Shown: piece by piece, positions 34,638 through 43,991 of the stretch
How the letters are laid out: every line of letters begins with the position of its first letter
Numbering within the stretch: position 1 is the stretch's first letter
Assembly: GCA_965224015.1 (NCBI GenBank)
Contig: OZ245032.1
Location: forward strand, 2,480,001-2,544,000
Length of the DNA stretch: 64,000 nucleotides
Origin: CBDCVD01 sp965224015
Lineage (GTDB): Bacteria; Pseudomonadota; Alphaproteobacteria; Rhizobiales; CBDCVD01
Direction of reading: 5' to 3'
The notes under the pieces: generated by a model
Databases searched by the model: none
Told to the model about the DNA's origin: nothing
The model's input: the letters and a program-made list of their open reading frames with translations, nothing else
Position numbers and translations under genes: made by a program

Positions 34638-35939
34638 ATGCTGAAGGATAAAGACCGCATTTTTACCAATCTGTATGGCCTTCATGACTGGGGGCTGGAG
34701 GGCGCGCGCCGGCGCGGCCAGTGGCATGGAACCGCGGGGTTTTTGCAACAAGGGCGCGACTGGATTATTGCTCAGGTAAAAGAGTCCGGCCTGCGCGGGC
34801 GCGGTGGGGCGGGGTTTCCCACCGGCCTGAAATGGTCTTTCATGCCCAAACAGTCCGACGGCCGGCCCCATTATCTGGTGGTCAACGCCGACGAATCGGA
34901 GCCTGGCACCTGCAAGGACCGTGAGATCCTGCGCCATGACCCGCATCATCTGGTCGAAGGCTGCCTGATCGCCGGTTTCGCCATGGGCGCCCACGTGGCC
35001 TATATCTATGTGCGCGGGGAGTTCATCCGCGAGCGGGAACATTTGCAGGCCGCCATCGATCAGGCCTATGAGGCCAATCTTCTGGGGCCAAATAACGTCC
35101 ACGATTACCCCTTTGATATTTACGTCCACCATGGCGCCGGTGCCTACATTTGCGGCGAGGAGACAGCCCTTTTGGAAAGCCTGGAGGGCAAGAAGGGGCA
35201 ACCGCGTCTGAAACCTCCGTTTCCCGCAGGAGTCGGCCTTTACGGGTGCCCAACGACGGTCAATAATGTTGAGTCCATTGCCGTGGTGCCGGAGATTTTA
35301 CGCCGTGGCGCCGACTGGTTTTCGGCTCTTGGGCGGCCTAACAACACCGGCAGCAAGCTGTTTTGCGTCTCCGGTCACGTGAACACCCCAGCAACCTTTG
35401 AAGAGGAAATGGGGGTCTCGTTTCGCGACCTGATCGACAAACATTGCGGCGGCATCCGTGGCGGCTGGGACAATCTGCTTGCGGTTATTCCTGGGGGTTC
35501 GTCGGTGCCGTGTGTGCGCGGCGAGGCGTGCCTTGACGCCGTCATGGATTTCGACGGCTTGCGCGAGGTGGGCTCAAGTCTTGGCACCGCCGCGGTTATT
35601 GTCATGGACAAGTCGACCGATATTATCGCCGCCATTGCCCGGTTGTCGTATTTTTACAAACATGAATCCTGTGGCCAGTGCACCCCCTGCCGCGAGGGTA
35701 CCGGCTGGATGTGGCGCATGATGGAACGCCTGGTCACGGGCGAGGCGAAGGTCAGTGAGATTGACCTGCTCTACGAGGTGACCAAGCAGGTCGAGGGGCA
35801 CACGATCTGTGCCCTTGGAGACGCCGCCGCCTGGCCTATTCAGGGGTTAATCAAAAACTTTCGTCCGGAAATCGAAGCCCGTATTGATGCCCATTATGGT
35901 CGCGGTACAGGCGCAACAGTCGTGGAAGCAGCGGAATAA
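34638..35939 (+). CDS. nuoF: NADH-quinone oxidoreductase subunit F
   Basis: This is the 433-residue NADH- and FMN-binding subunit of complex I. GLRGRGGAGFPTGLKWSFM is the FMN-site motif, NADESEPGTCKDREI and GAGAYICGEETALLESLEG are typical, and the N3 cluster ligands are in ESCGQCTPCREGTGW and ICALGDAAAWP. The ATG is 23 bp after nuoE. Confidence 0.98.
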   Translation: MLKDKDRIFTNLYGLHDWGLEGARRRGQWHGTAGFLQQGRDWIIAQVKESGLRGRGGAGFPTGLKWSFMPKQSDGRPHYLVVNADESEPGTCKDREILRHDPHHLVEGCLIAGFAMGAHVAYIYVRGEFIREREHLQAAIDQAYEANLLGPNNVHDYPFDIYVHHGAGAYICGEETALLESLEGKKGQPRLKPPFPAGVGLYGCPTTVNNVESIAVVPEILRRGADWFSALGRPNNTGSKLFCVSGHVNTPATFEEEMGVSFRDLIDKHCGGIRGGWDNLLAVIPGGSSVPCVRGEACLDAVMDFDGLREVGSSLGTAAVIVMDKSTDIIAAIARLSYFYKHESCGQCTPCREGTGWMWRMMERLVTGEAKVSEIDLLYEVTKQVEGHTICALGDAAAWPIQGLIKNFRPEIEARIDAHYGRGTGATVVEAAE

Positions 35940-35953
35940 GGAACATCAAGCTC

Positions 35954-36514
35954 ATGTGGATAAGATTTTTGTCAGGTCTTTTTGCCTTTGCGGTTTTTCT
36001 GGTAAGCGCCCCACAGGCGATTGCCGGTCCGTGGTTTATGCACGAATTCGGCGAGCTGCGCGCCTATCATAAGGACTGGCTGGCGGTATGCGCGAATGGG
36101 GGAAAGGGAGCCTGCCGCGTTGTCCAGATCAAGTTGGAGAATAAAAACGAGCCGTTTTTCGGCGACGCCAGGCTGGCGGTAAACGAGGGTGACCCGGAAG
36201 GCGCGCCCTGGATAGAGCTGTTCGCGCGCAACATACCGGCTCCCCTGGGGGCCCTGATTGTGCGTATTGACGGCAAGCAGGTGGCCGCGCTAGAGCCCCT
36301 GAAGGGATACCAGCCAGCGCGCAATACAATGGAGACCTACTGGATCGACGATGCGGCGATTGTAAACGACCTGTTGCCGCAAATGCTGGCCGGCAACACC
36401 ATTGTGTTCGACTACCAGGCCAATGAAAACGGGTTGAGAAAACAGGTAAGCTTTTCCTTGCGCGGCATAACGGCGGCGCTAAGGGCCATTGAGGAGGTCA
36501 TCAAGAAACGCTAG
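35954..36514 (+). CDS. Secreted protein, possibly IalB-like, inside the nuo operon
   Basis: This 186-residue exported protein has a signal peptide ending near AIAG (residue 25), followed by PWFMHEFGELRAYHKDWLAV. The AVCANGGKGACRVVQ cysteine pair and the C-terminal QVSFSLRGITAALRAIEEV recall the invasion-associated locus B family, but I hold this only loosely. It is not a complex I subunit; it lies between nuoF and nuoG with a 14-bp gap to nuoF. The stop TAG is part of CTAGAACGTGTCATGTCTTA, a B-type element end. Confidence 0.75.
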   Translation: MWIRFLSGLFAFAVFLVSAPQAIAGPWFMHEFGELRAYHKDWLAVCANGGKGACRVVQIKLENKNEPFFGDARLAVNEGDPEGAPWIELFARNIPAPLGALIVRIDGKQVAALEPLKGYQPARNTMETYWIDDAAIVNDLLPQMLAGNTIVFDYQANENGLRKQVSFSLRGITAALRAIEEVIKKR

Positions 36515-36531
36515 AACGTGTCATGTCTTAC
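36511..36531 (+). repeat. B-type element end at a stop codon
   Basis: CTAGAACGTGTCATGTCTTA matches the family B terminus and includes the stop codon of the preceding gene. No partner end is evident before nuoG. Confidence 0.65.
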
Positions 36532-36655
36532 ATAGGCGCGCTCATCTGCAACACGGGCAATTCTGCAACACGAGGCAACTCTGGCCAGAAAACACACACC
36601 TGACAGGCCCCGCAGGCGCACAGAGTGGGCGGTTTTGGCAAACGGTATTTGAGAA

Positions 36656-38833
36656 ATGGTAAAACTTGTCATAGATGGTCAGGAAATCGAGGTCGATGAA
36701 CGCTTGACATTGTTGCAGGCGTGCGAAGAGGCCGGTGCGGAAATCCCGCGATTTTGCTTCCATGAACGGCTTTCGGTGGCCGGTAATTGCCGCATGTGTC
36801 TGGTGGAGGTCAAAGGCGGCCCGCCCAAACCTGTCGCCTCGTGTGCCATGGGTGTGCGCGACCTGCGCCCGGGGCCGCAAGGAGAGCCGCCGGTTATCCA
36901 TACGAACTCGGAAATGGTGAAAAAGGCGCGCGAGGGGGTGCTGGAATTTTTGCTTATCAATCATCCTCTTGATTGCCCCATTTGCGACCAGGCAGGCGAA
37001 TGCGATCTACAGGACCAGGCCATGGCCTACGGCATCGATACCAATCGCTACAAGGAGAACAAGCGCGCCGTCGAAGACAAATATATCGGCCCCCTGGTCA
37101 AGACCATTATGACACGATGCATCCACTGTACACGGTGTGTACGCTTTACCACCGAGGTTGCCGGGGTGAGCGAGTTAGGCCTTTTAGGGCGCGGTGAGGA
37201 CGCGGAGATCACCACCTATCTGGAGGCGGCGATGACCTCCGAGTTACAGGGCAATGTTATTGATCTATGTCCCGTGGGGGCGCTCACGTCGCGCCCTTAC
37301 GCGTTTCAGTCGCGCCCCTGGGAGCTTAGCAAAACAGAGACTATTGACGTGATGGACGCCGTAGGCTCGAATATTCGCGTCGATACCCGCGCCGGTCAGG
37401 TGCTGCGCATTATGCCGCGCCTGAATGAGGCGGTGAATGAGGAATGGATTTCCGACAAGACCCGATTTATCTGGGATGGCTTGCGCACCCAGCGCCTGGA
37501 TACACCCTATGTGCGCAATCACCAAGGCCGCCTGCAACCAACCAGCTGGGAGCATGCGTTGTCGGTCACGGCCGAGACCATAAACAGCGCCTCCAGTGAT
37601 CGCATCGGCGTGATTGCCGGCGATCTGGCAGGCGCTGAGGACATGTTCGCGATGCAAATGCTCATGGGGCGGCTTGGGGTGAGCAATCTTGATTGTCGCA
37701 CCGATGGTAGCAGGCTGCATCCGGCGATGGGCCGGGCGTCCTATCTGTTTAATTCGACCATCGCGGGGATCGAATCCGCAGATGCGATTTTGCTCGTGGG
37801 CAGCGATCCGCGCTTTGAGGCCAGCCTTTTGAACGCGCGTATTCGCAAGCGCTGGCGCATGGGCGGATGCCATATCGGGTTCATCGGCACCAATGCCGAC
37901 GGCGTTGCTGCTCTGGATGCACATCTTGGCTATGAGGTGCGCTATATCGGTTCGGGCCCGGACGCTTTGGCGCAGTTGGGGCATGATATCGATTTTGACG
38001 CGGATGCGTTGCAGGATTTGGGGCGCGCGGGCATCGCGTTTTCTGATATTTTGCGCGACGCTGAGCGGCCCCTGTTTATTGTGGGACAGAGCGCGCTGAT
38101 GCGCGATGATGGCGACAGGGTCCTTGCCTGTGTCGCCGGGCTTGCCGATAAATGCGGCGCCCTGCGAGAGGACTGGAACGGCTTTAATGTTCTGCACACG
38201 GCGGCGGGGCGCGTTGCGGGCCTTGATCTTGGGTTTGTGCCCGGTGGTGATGGTATGGACACCAAGGGCATGATTGATGCGGCGCGCAGCCAATATCTGA
38301 AAGCGCTGTTTTTACTCGGCGCCGACGATATAAAGGCGCATGCGGAGACCGGGATGCTGGGCAAGGATACATGTGTTGTCTATATTGGCAGTCATGGGGA
38401 CATTGGCGCCCACCGTGCCGATATTATTCTGCCTGGTGCGGCGTATACGGAAAAGTCAGCCACTTTTGTCAACACCGAGGGTCGGGTACAGCGCACCACG
38501 CGGGCCGGTTTTGCGCCGGGGCAGGCGCGGGAAGACTGGAAAATTATTCGCGCCCTTTCCGAGCGCGTGCGGCAAACGCTACCCTTTAATACACTGGCTG
38601 CCTTGCGCGCGCAGATGATCGAAGCGCATCCTCACCTGGGGCACGTGGATGAGATAACCCCTGCCGGCATCGGGGATATCAAACGCCTGGCCGATCTGCG
38701 CGCGGGGATGCATGATGCGCCTTTTGCTGCTGCGGTCGACGATTTTTTCCTCACCAATCCCATTGCTCGGGCGTCCAGGGTTATGGCCGAACTGAGCGCC
38801 GCGCGGTACGCCCGCGCCCAGGCGGCAGAGTAG
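36656..38833 (+). CDS. nuoG: NADH-quinone oxidoreductase subunit G
   Basis: This 725-residue 75-kDa-type subunit carries several iron-sulphur clusters. The N-terminal [2Fe-2S] ferredoxin domain has CFHERLSVAGNCRMC; the N5-type site is in HPLDCPICDQAGECDLQDQ; CIHCTRCVRF and VIDLCPVGAL hold a further [4Fe-4S]. The rest is a molybdopterin-oxidoreductase-like domain without the cofactor (SNIRVDTRAGQVLRIMPR, ILLVGSDPRFEA, YTEKSATFVNTEGRVQ). The start has a weak ribosome site and lies 141 bp after the secreted-protein gene. Confidence 0.97.
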   Translation: MVKLVIDGQEIEVDERLTLLQACEEAGAEIPRFCFHERLSVAGNCRMCLVEVKGGPPKPVASCAMGVRDLRPGPQGEPPVIHTNSEMVKKAREGVLEFLLINHPLDCPICDQAGECDLQDQAMAYGIDTNRYKENKRAVEDKYIGPLVKTIMTRCIHCTRCVRFTTEVAGVSELGLLGRGEDAEITTYLEAAMTSELQGNVIDLCPVGALTSRPYAFQSRPWELSKTETIDVMDAVGSNIRVDTRAGQVLRIMPRLNEAVNEEWISDKTRFIWDGLRTQRLDTPYVRNHQGRLQPTSWEHALSVTAETINSASSDRIGVIAGDLAGAEDMFAMQMLMGRLGVSNLDCRTDGSRLHPAMGRASYLFNSTIAGIESADAILLVGSDPRFEASLLNARIRKRWRMGGCHIGFIGTNADGVAALDAHLGYEVRYIGSGPDALAQLGHDIDFDADALQDLGRAGIAFSDILRDAERPLFIVGQSALMRDDGDRVLACVAGLADKCGALREDWNGFNVLHTAAGRVAGLDLGFVPGGDGMDTKGMIDAARSQYLKALFLLGADDIKAHAETGMLGKDTCVVYIGSHGDIGAHRADIILPGAAYTEKSATFVNTEGRVQRTTRAGFAPGQAREDWKIIRALSERVRQTLPFNTLAALRAQMIEAHPHLGHVDEITPAGIGDIKRLADLRAGMHDAPFAAAVDDFFLTNPIARASRVMAELSAARYARAQAAE

Positions 38834-38846
38834 CGGAGACAGATTC

Positions 38847-39941
38847 ATGGATTGGTTTTGGCAGGCCTTGAACACGCTCCTGGGGATCCCCATTATCGGT
38901 CTTGGAGACACGTTCGGCATCGTCTGGCAGGTGCTGCTGTTGGTCGTACCGCTTTTGATTATTATTGCGTTTTTGCTTCTGGCGGATCGCAAAATCTGGG
39001 CGGCGGTACAAATGCGCAAAGGACCCAATGTGGTGGGCCCTTGGGGATTGTTGCAAAGCTTTGCGGATTTGCTCAAGTTTGTTTTCAAGGAGCCTATTAT
39101 CCCCTCAGGCGCCAACAAGGTGGTCTTTTTGCTCGCCCCGCTTGTGTCGGTTACCCTGGCTATTGCGGCCTGGGCGGTTGTTCCGGTGGCGCAAGGATGG
39201 GTCGTCGCCGATATCAATGTGGGCATCCTCTACATATTTGCCATTTCGTCTTTGGGTGTCTACGGCGTGATCATGGGGGGATGGGCCTCCAATTCCAAGT
39301 ATCCGTTTCTCGCAGCCTTAAGGTCGGCGGCGCAGATGGTCTCTTATGAGGTCTCCATCGGCTTTGTCATGATCACCGTGCTTTTGTGTGTGGGGTCTCT
39401 GAATCTGAGCGATATCGTCATGGCGCAGCGCACCGGTCTTGCTGACCTGATCGGCGTTCCGTCCCTGACGTTTTTGAACTGGTACTGGCTACCGTTGCTG
39501 CCCATGTTTGTGGTCTTTTTCATCTCCGCGCTGGCGGAGACGAACCGGCCGCCATTTGATCTGCCCGAAGCCGAGTCTGAACTGATTGCCGGTTTCATGG
39601 TTGAATATTCCTCAACCCCCTACATGATGTTCATGCTTGGTGAATACGTGGCCATTACCCTCATGTGCGCGCTCACAACAATTCTGTTTCTTGGGGGCTG
39701 GCTGCCGCCGGTCGACATTGCTCCCTTTACCTGGGTGCCCGGGCTTGTGTGGTTCTGGCTGAAGGTGTTTTCCGTCTTTTTCATGTTCGCCATGGTCAAG
39801 GCGTTTGTGCCGCGCTATCGCTACGACCAGTTGATGCGCCTTGGCTGGAAAGTGTTTTTACCGCTATCCCTGTTTATGGTCTTTGCGGTGGCGCTGGTAC
39901 TGCAGGTGACCGGCTGGGGGGCGCATGGCGCCATATCGTGA
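38847..39941 (+). CDS. nuoH: NADH-quinone oxidoreductase subunit H
   Basis: This 364-residue membrane subunit (ND1) with eight or more helices forms part of the quinone chamber. ADRKIWAAVQMRKGPNVVGP, ISSLGVYGVIMGGWASNSKY, ALAETNRPPFDLPEAESELI and FVPRYRYDQLMRLGWKVFLP are the classic ND1 motifs. The gene starts 13 bp after nuoG. Confidence 0.98.
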   Translation: MDWFWQALNTLLGIPIIGLGDTFGIVWQVLLLVVPLLIIIAFLLLADRKIWAAVQMRKGPNVVGPWGLLQSFADLLKFVFKEPIIPSGANKVVFLLAPLVSVTLAIAAWAVVPVAQGWVVADINVGILYIFAISSLGVYGVIMGGWASNSKYPFLAALRSAAQMVSYEVSIGFVMITVLLCVGSLNLSDIVMAQRTGLADLIGVPSLTFLNWYWLPLLPMFVVFFISALAETNRPPFDLPEAESELIAGFMVEYSSTPYMMFMLGEYVAITLMCALTTILFLGGWLPPVDIAPFTWVPGLVWFWLKVFSVFFMFAMVKAFVPRYRYDQLMRLGWKVFLPLSLFMVFAVALVLQVTGWGAHGAIS

Positions 39942-39945
39942 ACAT

Positions 39946-39981
39946 GAGCATGAACATGATTGTGAGCATGAACATGATTGT
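39946..39981 (+). repeat. 18-bp direct repeat (2 copies) between nuoH and nuoI
   Basis: GAGCATGAACATGATTGT occurs twice in perfect tandem in the 149-bp nuoH-nuoI gap. No promoter or hairpin is obvious around it. Confidence 0.9.
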
Positions 39982-40090
39982 GAGGTTGTTATGGCAATCG
40001 CTGGCGGCTTATTGCTGATCTAATAGGACTGGTTATGGGCCCTATGTTTTTATCACTGATGCTAGAGGCATCTTAAGACGAGGCGTTGTT

Positions 40091-40579
40091 ATGCGTGCAG
40101 GACAAATTATTCGCTCATTTTTGCTCACCGATTTTATCGGCGCCTTTTTTCTGTCCATGCGCAAGTTTTTTGGCAGAAAGCCAACGGTGAACTATCCCCA
40201 TGAAAAGGGCCCGGTAAGCCCGCGCTTTCGTGGCGAGCACGCCCTGCGCCGGTATCCCAACGGAGAAGAGCGCTGTATCGCCTGCAAACTGTGTGAGGCC
40301 ATCTGCCCAGCGCAGGCCATCACCATTGAAGCGGGTCCACGACGCAACGATGGAACCCGCCGCACCACCCGCTACGACATCGATATGGTCAAATGCATCT
40401 ACTGCGGTCTATGCCAGGAGGCCTGCCCTGTGGATGCGATTGTTGAGGGCCCGAATTTTGAATTCGCCACCTGGACGCGAGAGGAACTTTACTATGACAA
40501 GGAAAAACTCCTGGCTAACGGGGATCGGTGGGAGCGCGAGATCGCAGCCAATATTGCCGCCGATGCCCCCTATCGGTAG
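40091..40579 (+). CDS. nuoI: NADH-quinone oxidoreductase subunit I
   Basis: This 162-residue ferredoxin-like subunit carries clusters N6a and N6b. The two motifs CIACKLCEAICP and CIYCGLCQEACP are intact, followed by DAIVEGPNFEFATWTREELYY. The downstream 536-bp gap is filled with repeats, so nuoJ-N may need a separate promoter or readthrough. Confidence 0.98.
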   Translation: MRAGQIIRSFLLTDFIGAFFLSMRKFFGRKPTVNYPHEKGPVSPRFRGEHALRRYPNGEERCIACKLCEAICPAQAITIEAGPRRNDGTRRTTRYDIDMVKCIYCGLCQEACPVDAIVEGPNFEFATWTREELYYDKEKLLANGDRWEREIAANIAADAPYR

Positions 40580-40686
40580 GCGCGCAGGCGTGCGAAGATG
40601 GCGCGTGAGTAAAACGCAAACGGTGCCGCGAGGGGGTTTTGTCTTTTTGGCTGGACGCGGGTGCGGATAATGTTATATGTCGCGCT

Positions 40687-40928
40687 CTATAGCAAAATGC
40701 GTTTAATACCAAGGGCCCTTGCCAAGGGCTCATGCCTTGGCGTCACAGCGTTGTGTTATCAAGGCCCCACCCCAGTCGGCGTGTCTATAAAGCCAATACC
40801 GCTGGTATAACTGGAATCATGGGTATTCCGTATTTTTTCGCATTTTGCTATAGATTTCAGGGCGATCAGCTTTATGGCGTTAGCTTTACCCCTGGCAAAA
40901 CGGGTACAGCTAACGCCATGCTGATCTG
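40687..40928. repeat. Family C element interrupted by a family A element
   Basis: The C copy begins CTATAGCAAAATGCG and resumes as CTGGAATCATGGG after the A insertion. Stem 1's second arm is at 40839-40853; stem 2 pairs 40864-40880 with 40909-40926 (GATCAGC...GTTAGC against GCTAACGCCATGCTGATC). This is one of two nested cases. Confidence 0.88.
40707..40807 (+). mobile_element. Family A 101-bp element nested in family C
   Basis: A full-length copy with a perfect TAA duplication at 40704-40706 and 40808-40810. Comparison with the empty site at 29399 gives the exact insertion point. Confidence 0.95.
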
Positions 40929-40967
40929 GACGCATGAGCACTGTGGAGCCGAACAGGGGTATGTTTC

Positions 40968-41106
40968 GCTTGGCGCAACGCCCACGCCCACGCCCACGCC
41001 GCTCTTGCGAGATGGATAAACATCGCTCTTCGATCGCCTTGGGCTTGAGTATCGCCTCGCCAATCGAGAAACAGAATTGATTCTATTAAAACCTGACACG
41101 CTCTAG
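40968..41106. mobile_element. Family B element, right part only
   Basis: GCTTGGCGCAACGCCCACGC to CCTGACACGCTCTAG matches the right half of the element at 4516-4789. The left inverted end is missing. CTAG at 41103-41106 lies 9 bp before the nuoJ start. A short CCCACG triplication is inside it. Besides the B and C/A elements, the nuoI-nuoJ gap 40580-41115 has only about 105 bp of unassigned sequence. Confidence 0.78.
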
Positions 41107-41115
41107 GAATATGCG

Positions 41116-41733
41116 ATGGTTTGGCAAAGCCTTTTCTTTTATCTGTTTTCCGCGGTTTTGATTTGCGCGGCCTTGCTGGTGGTGTGGGCGCGCAATCCGG
41201 TTCACTCGGTCCTGTTTTTGATCCTGGCGTTTTTCAATGCCGCGGGCCTTTTCATGCTCACGGGGGCGGAATTTTTGGCCATGATCCTGGTGGTCGTTTA
41301 TGTGGGAGCGGTGGCGGTTCTGTTTTTGTTTGTGGTGATGATGCTGGACATTGACTTTGTGGCCTTGCGTCAGGGCTTTTGGCGCTACATGCCTGTGGGT
41401 GCGTTGATCGGCGTGGTTTTGCTGGCGGAACTGATTGTGGTTCTCACCGGGCGCGCTTTTCATGAACGCCTTGGCACCAGGGCGGGGGATTTGACGCAAC
41501 AAAGCACAGGATTGATTTCCAACACCCAGGCCATTGGAGAGGTTTTGTATACGGATTATATTTATCTGTTTCAGGCCGCCGGACTGGTGCTGCTGGTTGC
41601 CATGATCGGCGCGATTGTGTTGACGTTACGGCACAAGCCTCACGTCAAGCGCCAGGCTATCGGCGAGCAGGTAGGGCGCACACCGGCCACGTCAATCGAA
41701 ATCCGTAAGGTCAAACCAGGACAGGGGATCTGA
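41116..41733 (+). CDS. nuoJ: NADH-quinone oxidoreductase subunit J
   Basis: This 205-residue membrane subunit (ND6) has five helices; NPVHSVLFLILAFFNAAGLF and EFLAMILVVVYVGAVAVLFL are conserved, the latter holding the flexible third helix. The C-terminal 30 residues are basic and cytosolic. It starts nine bases after a family B end. It is 3 bp from nuoK. Confidence 0.97.
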   Translation: MVWQSLFFYLFSAVLICAALLVVWARNPVHSVLFLILAFFNAAGLFMLTGAEFLAMILVVVYVGAVAVLFLFVVMMLDIDFVALRQGFWRYMPVGALIGVVLLAELIVVLTGRAFHERLGTRAGDLTQQSTGLISNTQAIGEVLYTDYIYLFQAAGLVLLVAMIGAIVLTLRHKPHVKRQAIGEQVGRTPATSIEIRKVKPGQGI

Positions 41734-41736
41734 TCC

Positions 41737-42045
41737 ATGCAACTTGGCCTGGCGCATTTTCTCACCGTGGCGGCGACTCTCTTTGTGATTGGCGTTTTCG
41801 GTATTTTCCTCAACCGCAAGAACGTCATTACGATTTTAATGTCGGTGGAATTGATACTGCTGGCGGTGAACATCAATCTGGTGGCCTTTTCCGCTTTTCA
41901 TGGAGATATTGTGGGGCAGATTTTTGCCCTGCTTGTGCTCACTGTCGCGGCGGCGGAGGCGGCGATTGGATTGGCCATTATTGTTATCTTCTATCGTGGT
42001 CGCGGTTCGATCGCGGTCGAGGATATTAACATGATGAAGGGCTGA
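41737..42045 (+). CDS. nuoK: NADH-quinone oxidoreductase subunit K
   Basis: This 102-residue three-helix subunit (ND4L) has the proton-channel glutamates in MSVELILLAVNINLVAFS and AAAEAAIGLAIIVIFYR. It is tightly packed between nuoJ and nuoL. Confidence 0.98.
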   Translation: MQLGLAHFLTVAATLFVIGVFGIFLNRKNVITILMSVELILLAVNINLVAFSAFHGDIVGQIFALLVLTVAAAEAAIGLAIIVIFYRGRGSIAVEDINMMKG

Positions 42046-42050
42046 GGCGT

Positions 42051-43988
42051 ATGCTCAGTGCGATTGTCTTTTTGCCGCTGCTTGGGTTTATCCTCGCGGG
42101 GGTGTTCGGCAGACAGATTGGTGAGCGCGGCTGCGAGGTTATCACGTCCACACTCGTATGTGTTGCGGCGCTTTTGTCGTGGGTGGTGTTTCTGACCTTT
42201 GACGATGGTGCCGTTGAAACGCGCAATCTTTTTGCCTGGATCGTCTCCGGCAGCCTGCAGACCCATTGGGCCATTCGTGTCGACGCGCTGACGGCGGTCA
42301 TGTTGGTGGTGGTCAATTCCGTCTCGGCGCTGGTGCATGTTTATTCCATCGGTTACATGCATCACGACCCGCACCGGCCCAGGTTCTTTGCCTATTTGTC
42401 CCTGTTTACCTTTGCCATGCTGATGCTGGTGACGGCGGACAATCTGCTGCAATTGTTCTTTGGCTGGGAGGGGGTTGGACTGGCGTCATATTTGTTGATC
42501 GGGTTTTGGTACAAAAAGCCCTCCGCGTGCGCGGCGGCAATCAAGGCTTTTATTGTCAACAGGGTTGGAGACTTTGGTTTTGCGCTCGGGATTTTCGGCG
42601 TCTATCTGCTGTTTGACAGTGTGGAGTTCACGACCATCTTCGCGAACGCCGATATGATGGCGGAGCGCACTATCCGTTTTCTCAGTTGGGACATCCATGC
42701 GATGACCCTTTTGTGCCTGCTGCTGTTTGTTGGGGCGATGGGCAAATCGGCGCAGTTCATTCTGCACACCTGGCTGCCGGACGCCATGGAGGGCCCCACT
42801 CCTGTTTCCGCGCTCATTCATGCCGCGACCATGGTTACGGCCGGTATTTTTATGGTCGCGCGCCTGTCGCCCCTGTTTGAGTTGGCGCCTGTGGCGCTGA
42901 TGGTGGTGACCATCATGGGGGCGGTAACGGCCTTTTTTGCCGCGACCGTCGGCCTGGTGCAAAACGACATCAAGCGGGTGATCGCCTATTCAACCTGTTC
43001 CCAGCTTGGTTACATGTTTGCGGCCTTGGGGGTGGGGGCTTATTCGGTGGGCATTTTTCACCTTTTCACCCATGCGTTTTTCAAGGCTCTGTTGTTTTTG
43101 GGCGCCGGTTCCGTCATTCATGCGGTAAACGATGAGCAGGATATTCGGCACATGGGGGGCCTGCGGGAAAAACTCCCCATTACGTACTGGATGATGATGA
43201 TCGGGACCCTGGCGCTTACTGGGGTGGGTATTCCTTACCTCATTGGCTTTGCCGGATTTCATTCAAAGGACGCGATCGTCGAGGCGACTTGGGCGGCGCA
43301 TTCGGGCGTGGGTAATTTTGCTTTTTGGGCCCTGGTGGTGGCGGCATTTTGCACGTCGTTTTATTCCTGGCGGCTGATGCATTTGACGTTTCACGGCAAG
43401 ACGCGGGCGCCTGCGGATGTTTACGCCCATGCCCATGAAAGCCCCTATGTGATGACCGTACCGCTCGGCTTGCTGGCGCTGGGGGCGGTATTCTCGGGCC
43501 TGGTCTATAAGGGCATGTTCACAGGACACGGGGCCCCCGGGTTTTTCGCAAACGCCATGGTCATCAAGGAGGATTTGCTGGAGGCGATACATCATGTGCC
43601 GATCCTGGTGGCGCTGGCGCCTACGATCGCCATGGGCCTGGGCTTTGCCCTTGCGTGGTGGTTCTACATGATAGACCGCAGCGTGCCGCGCCGCCTTGCC
43701 GCTTCCCAGGATGCGCTCTACAAGTTTCTGCTTAACAAATGGTACATTGACGAAATCTACGACGTTCTGCTGGTGCGCCCGACGATGGCCCTGGGTCGCT
43801 TTTTATGGAAGGTGGGCGATGGTCTTGTCATCGACGGCCTGGGGCCGGACGGGGTTGCCAAGCGGGTTCTGGACGTTACCGCGCGGGCGGTAAAACTGCA
43901 AACAGGGTATGTTTATCACTATGCTTTTGCCATGTTGATGGGGGCCGCGGCGCTGATCACCTGGGCGATGCTGGCAGGGGGTGGTTGA
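42051..43988 (+). CDS. nuoL: NADH-quinone oxidoreductase subunit L
   Basis: This 645-residue antiporter-like subunit (ND5) has the long lateral helix at its C-terminus. FFGWEGVGLASYLLIGFWY, GAMGKSAQFILHTWLPDAME and GPTPVSALIHAATMVTAGIF carry the conserved Glu, Lys and His of the proton channel. It is 3 bp from nuoM. Confidence 0.98.
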   Translation: MLSAIVFLPLLGFILAGVFGRQIGERGCEVITSTLVCVAALLSWVVFLTFDDGAVETRNLFAWIVSGSLQTHWAIRVDALTAVMLVVVNSVSALVHVYSIGYMHHDPHRPRFFAYLSLFTFAMLMLVTADNLLQLFFGWEGVGLASYLLIGFWYKKPSACAAAIKAFIVNRVGDFGFALGIFGVYLLFDSVEFTTIFANADMMAERTIRFLSWDIHAMTLLCLLLFVGAMGKSAQFILHTWLPDAMEGPTPVSALIHAATMVTAGIFMVARLSPLFELAPVALMVVTIMGAVTAFFAATVGLVQNDIKRVIAYSTCSQLGYMFAALGVGAYSVGIFHLFTHAFFKALLFLGAGSVIHAVNDEQDIRHMGGLREKLPITYWMMMIGTLALTGVGIPYLIGFAGFHSKDAIVEATWAAHSGVGNFAFWALVVAAFCTSFYSWRLMHLTFHGKTRAPADVYAHAHESPYVMTVPLGLLALGAVFSGLVYKGMFTGHGAPGFFANAMVIKEDLLEAIHHVPILVALAPTIAMGLGFALAWWFYMIDRSVPRRLAASQDALYKFLLNKWYIDEIYDVLLVRPTMALGRFLWKVGDGLVIDGLGPDGVAKRVLDVTARAVKLQTGYVYHYAFAMLMGAAALITWAMLAGGG

Positions 43989-43991
43989 TCC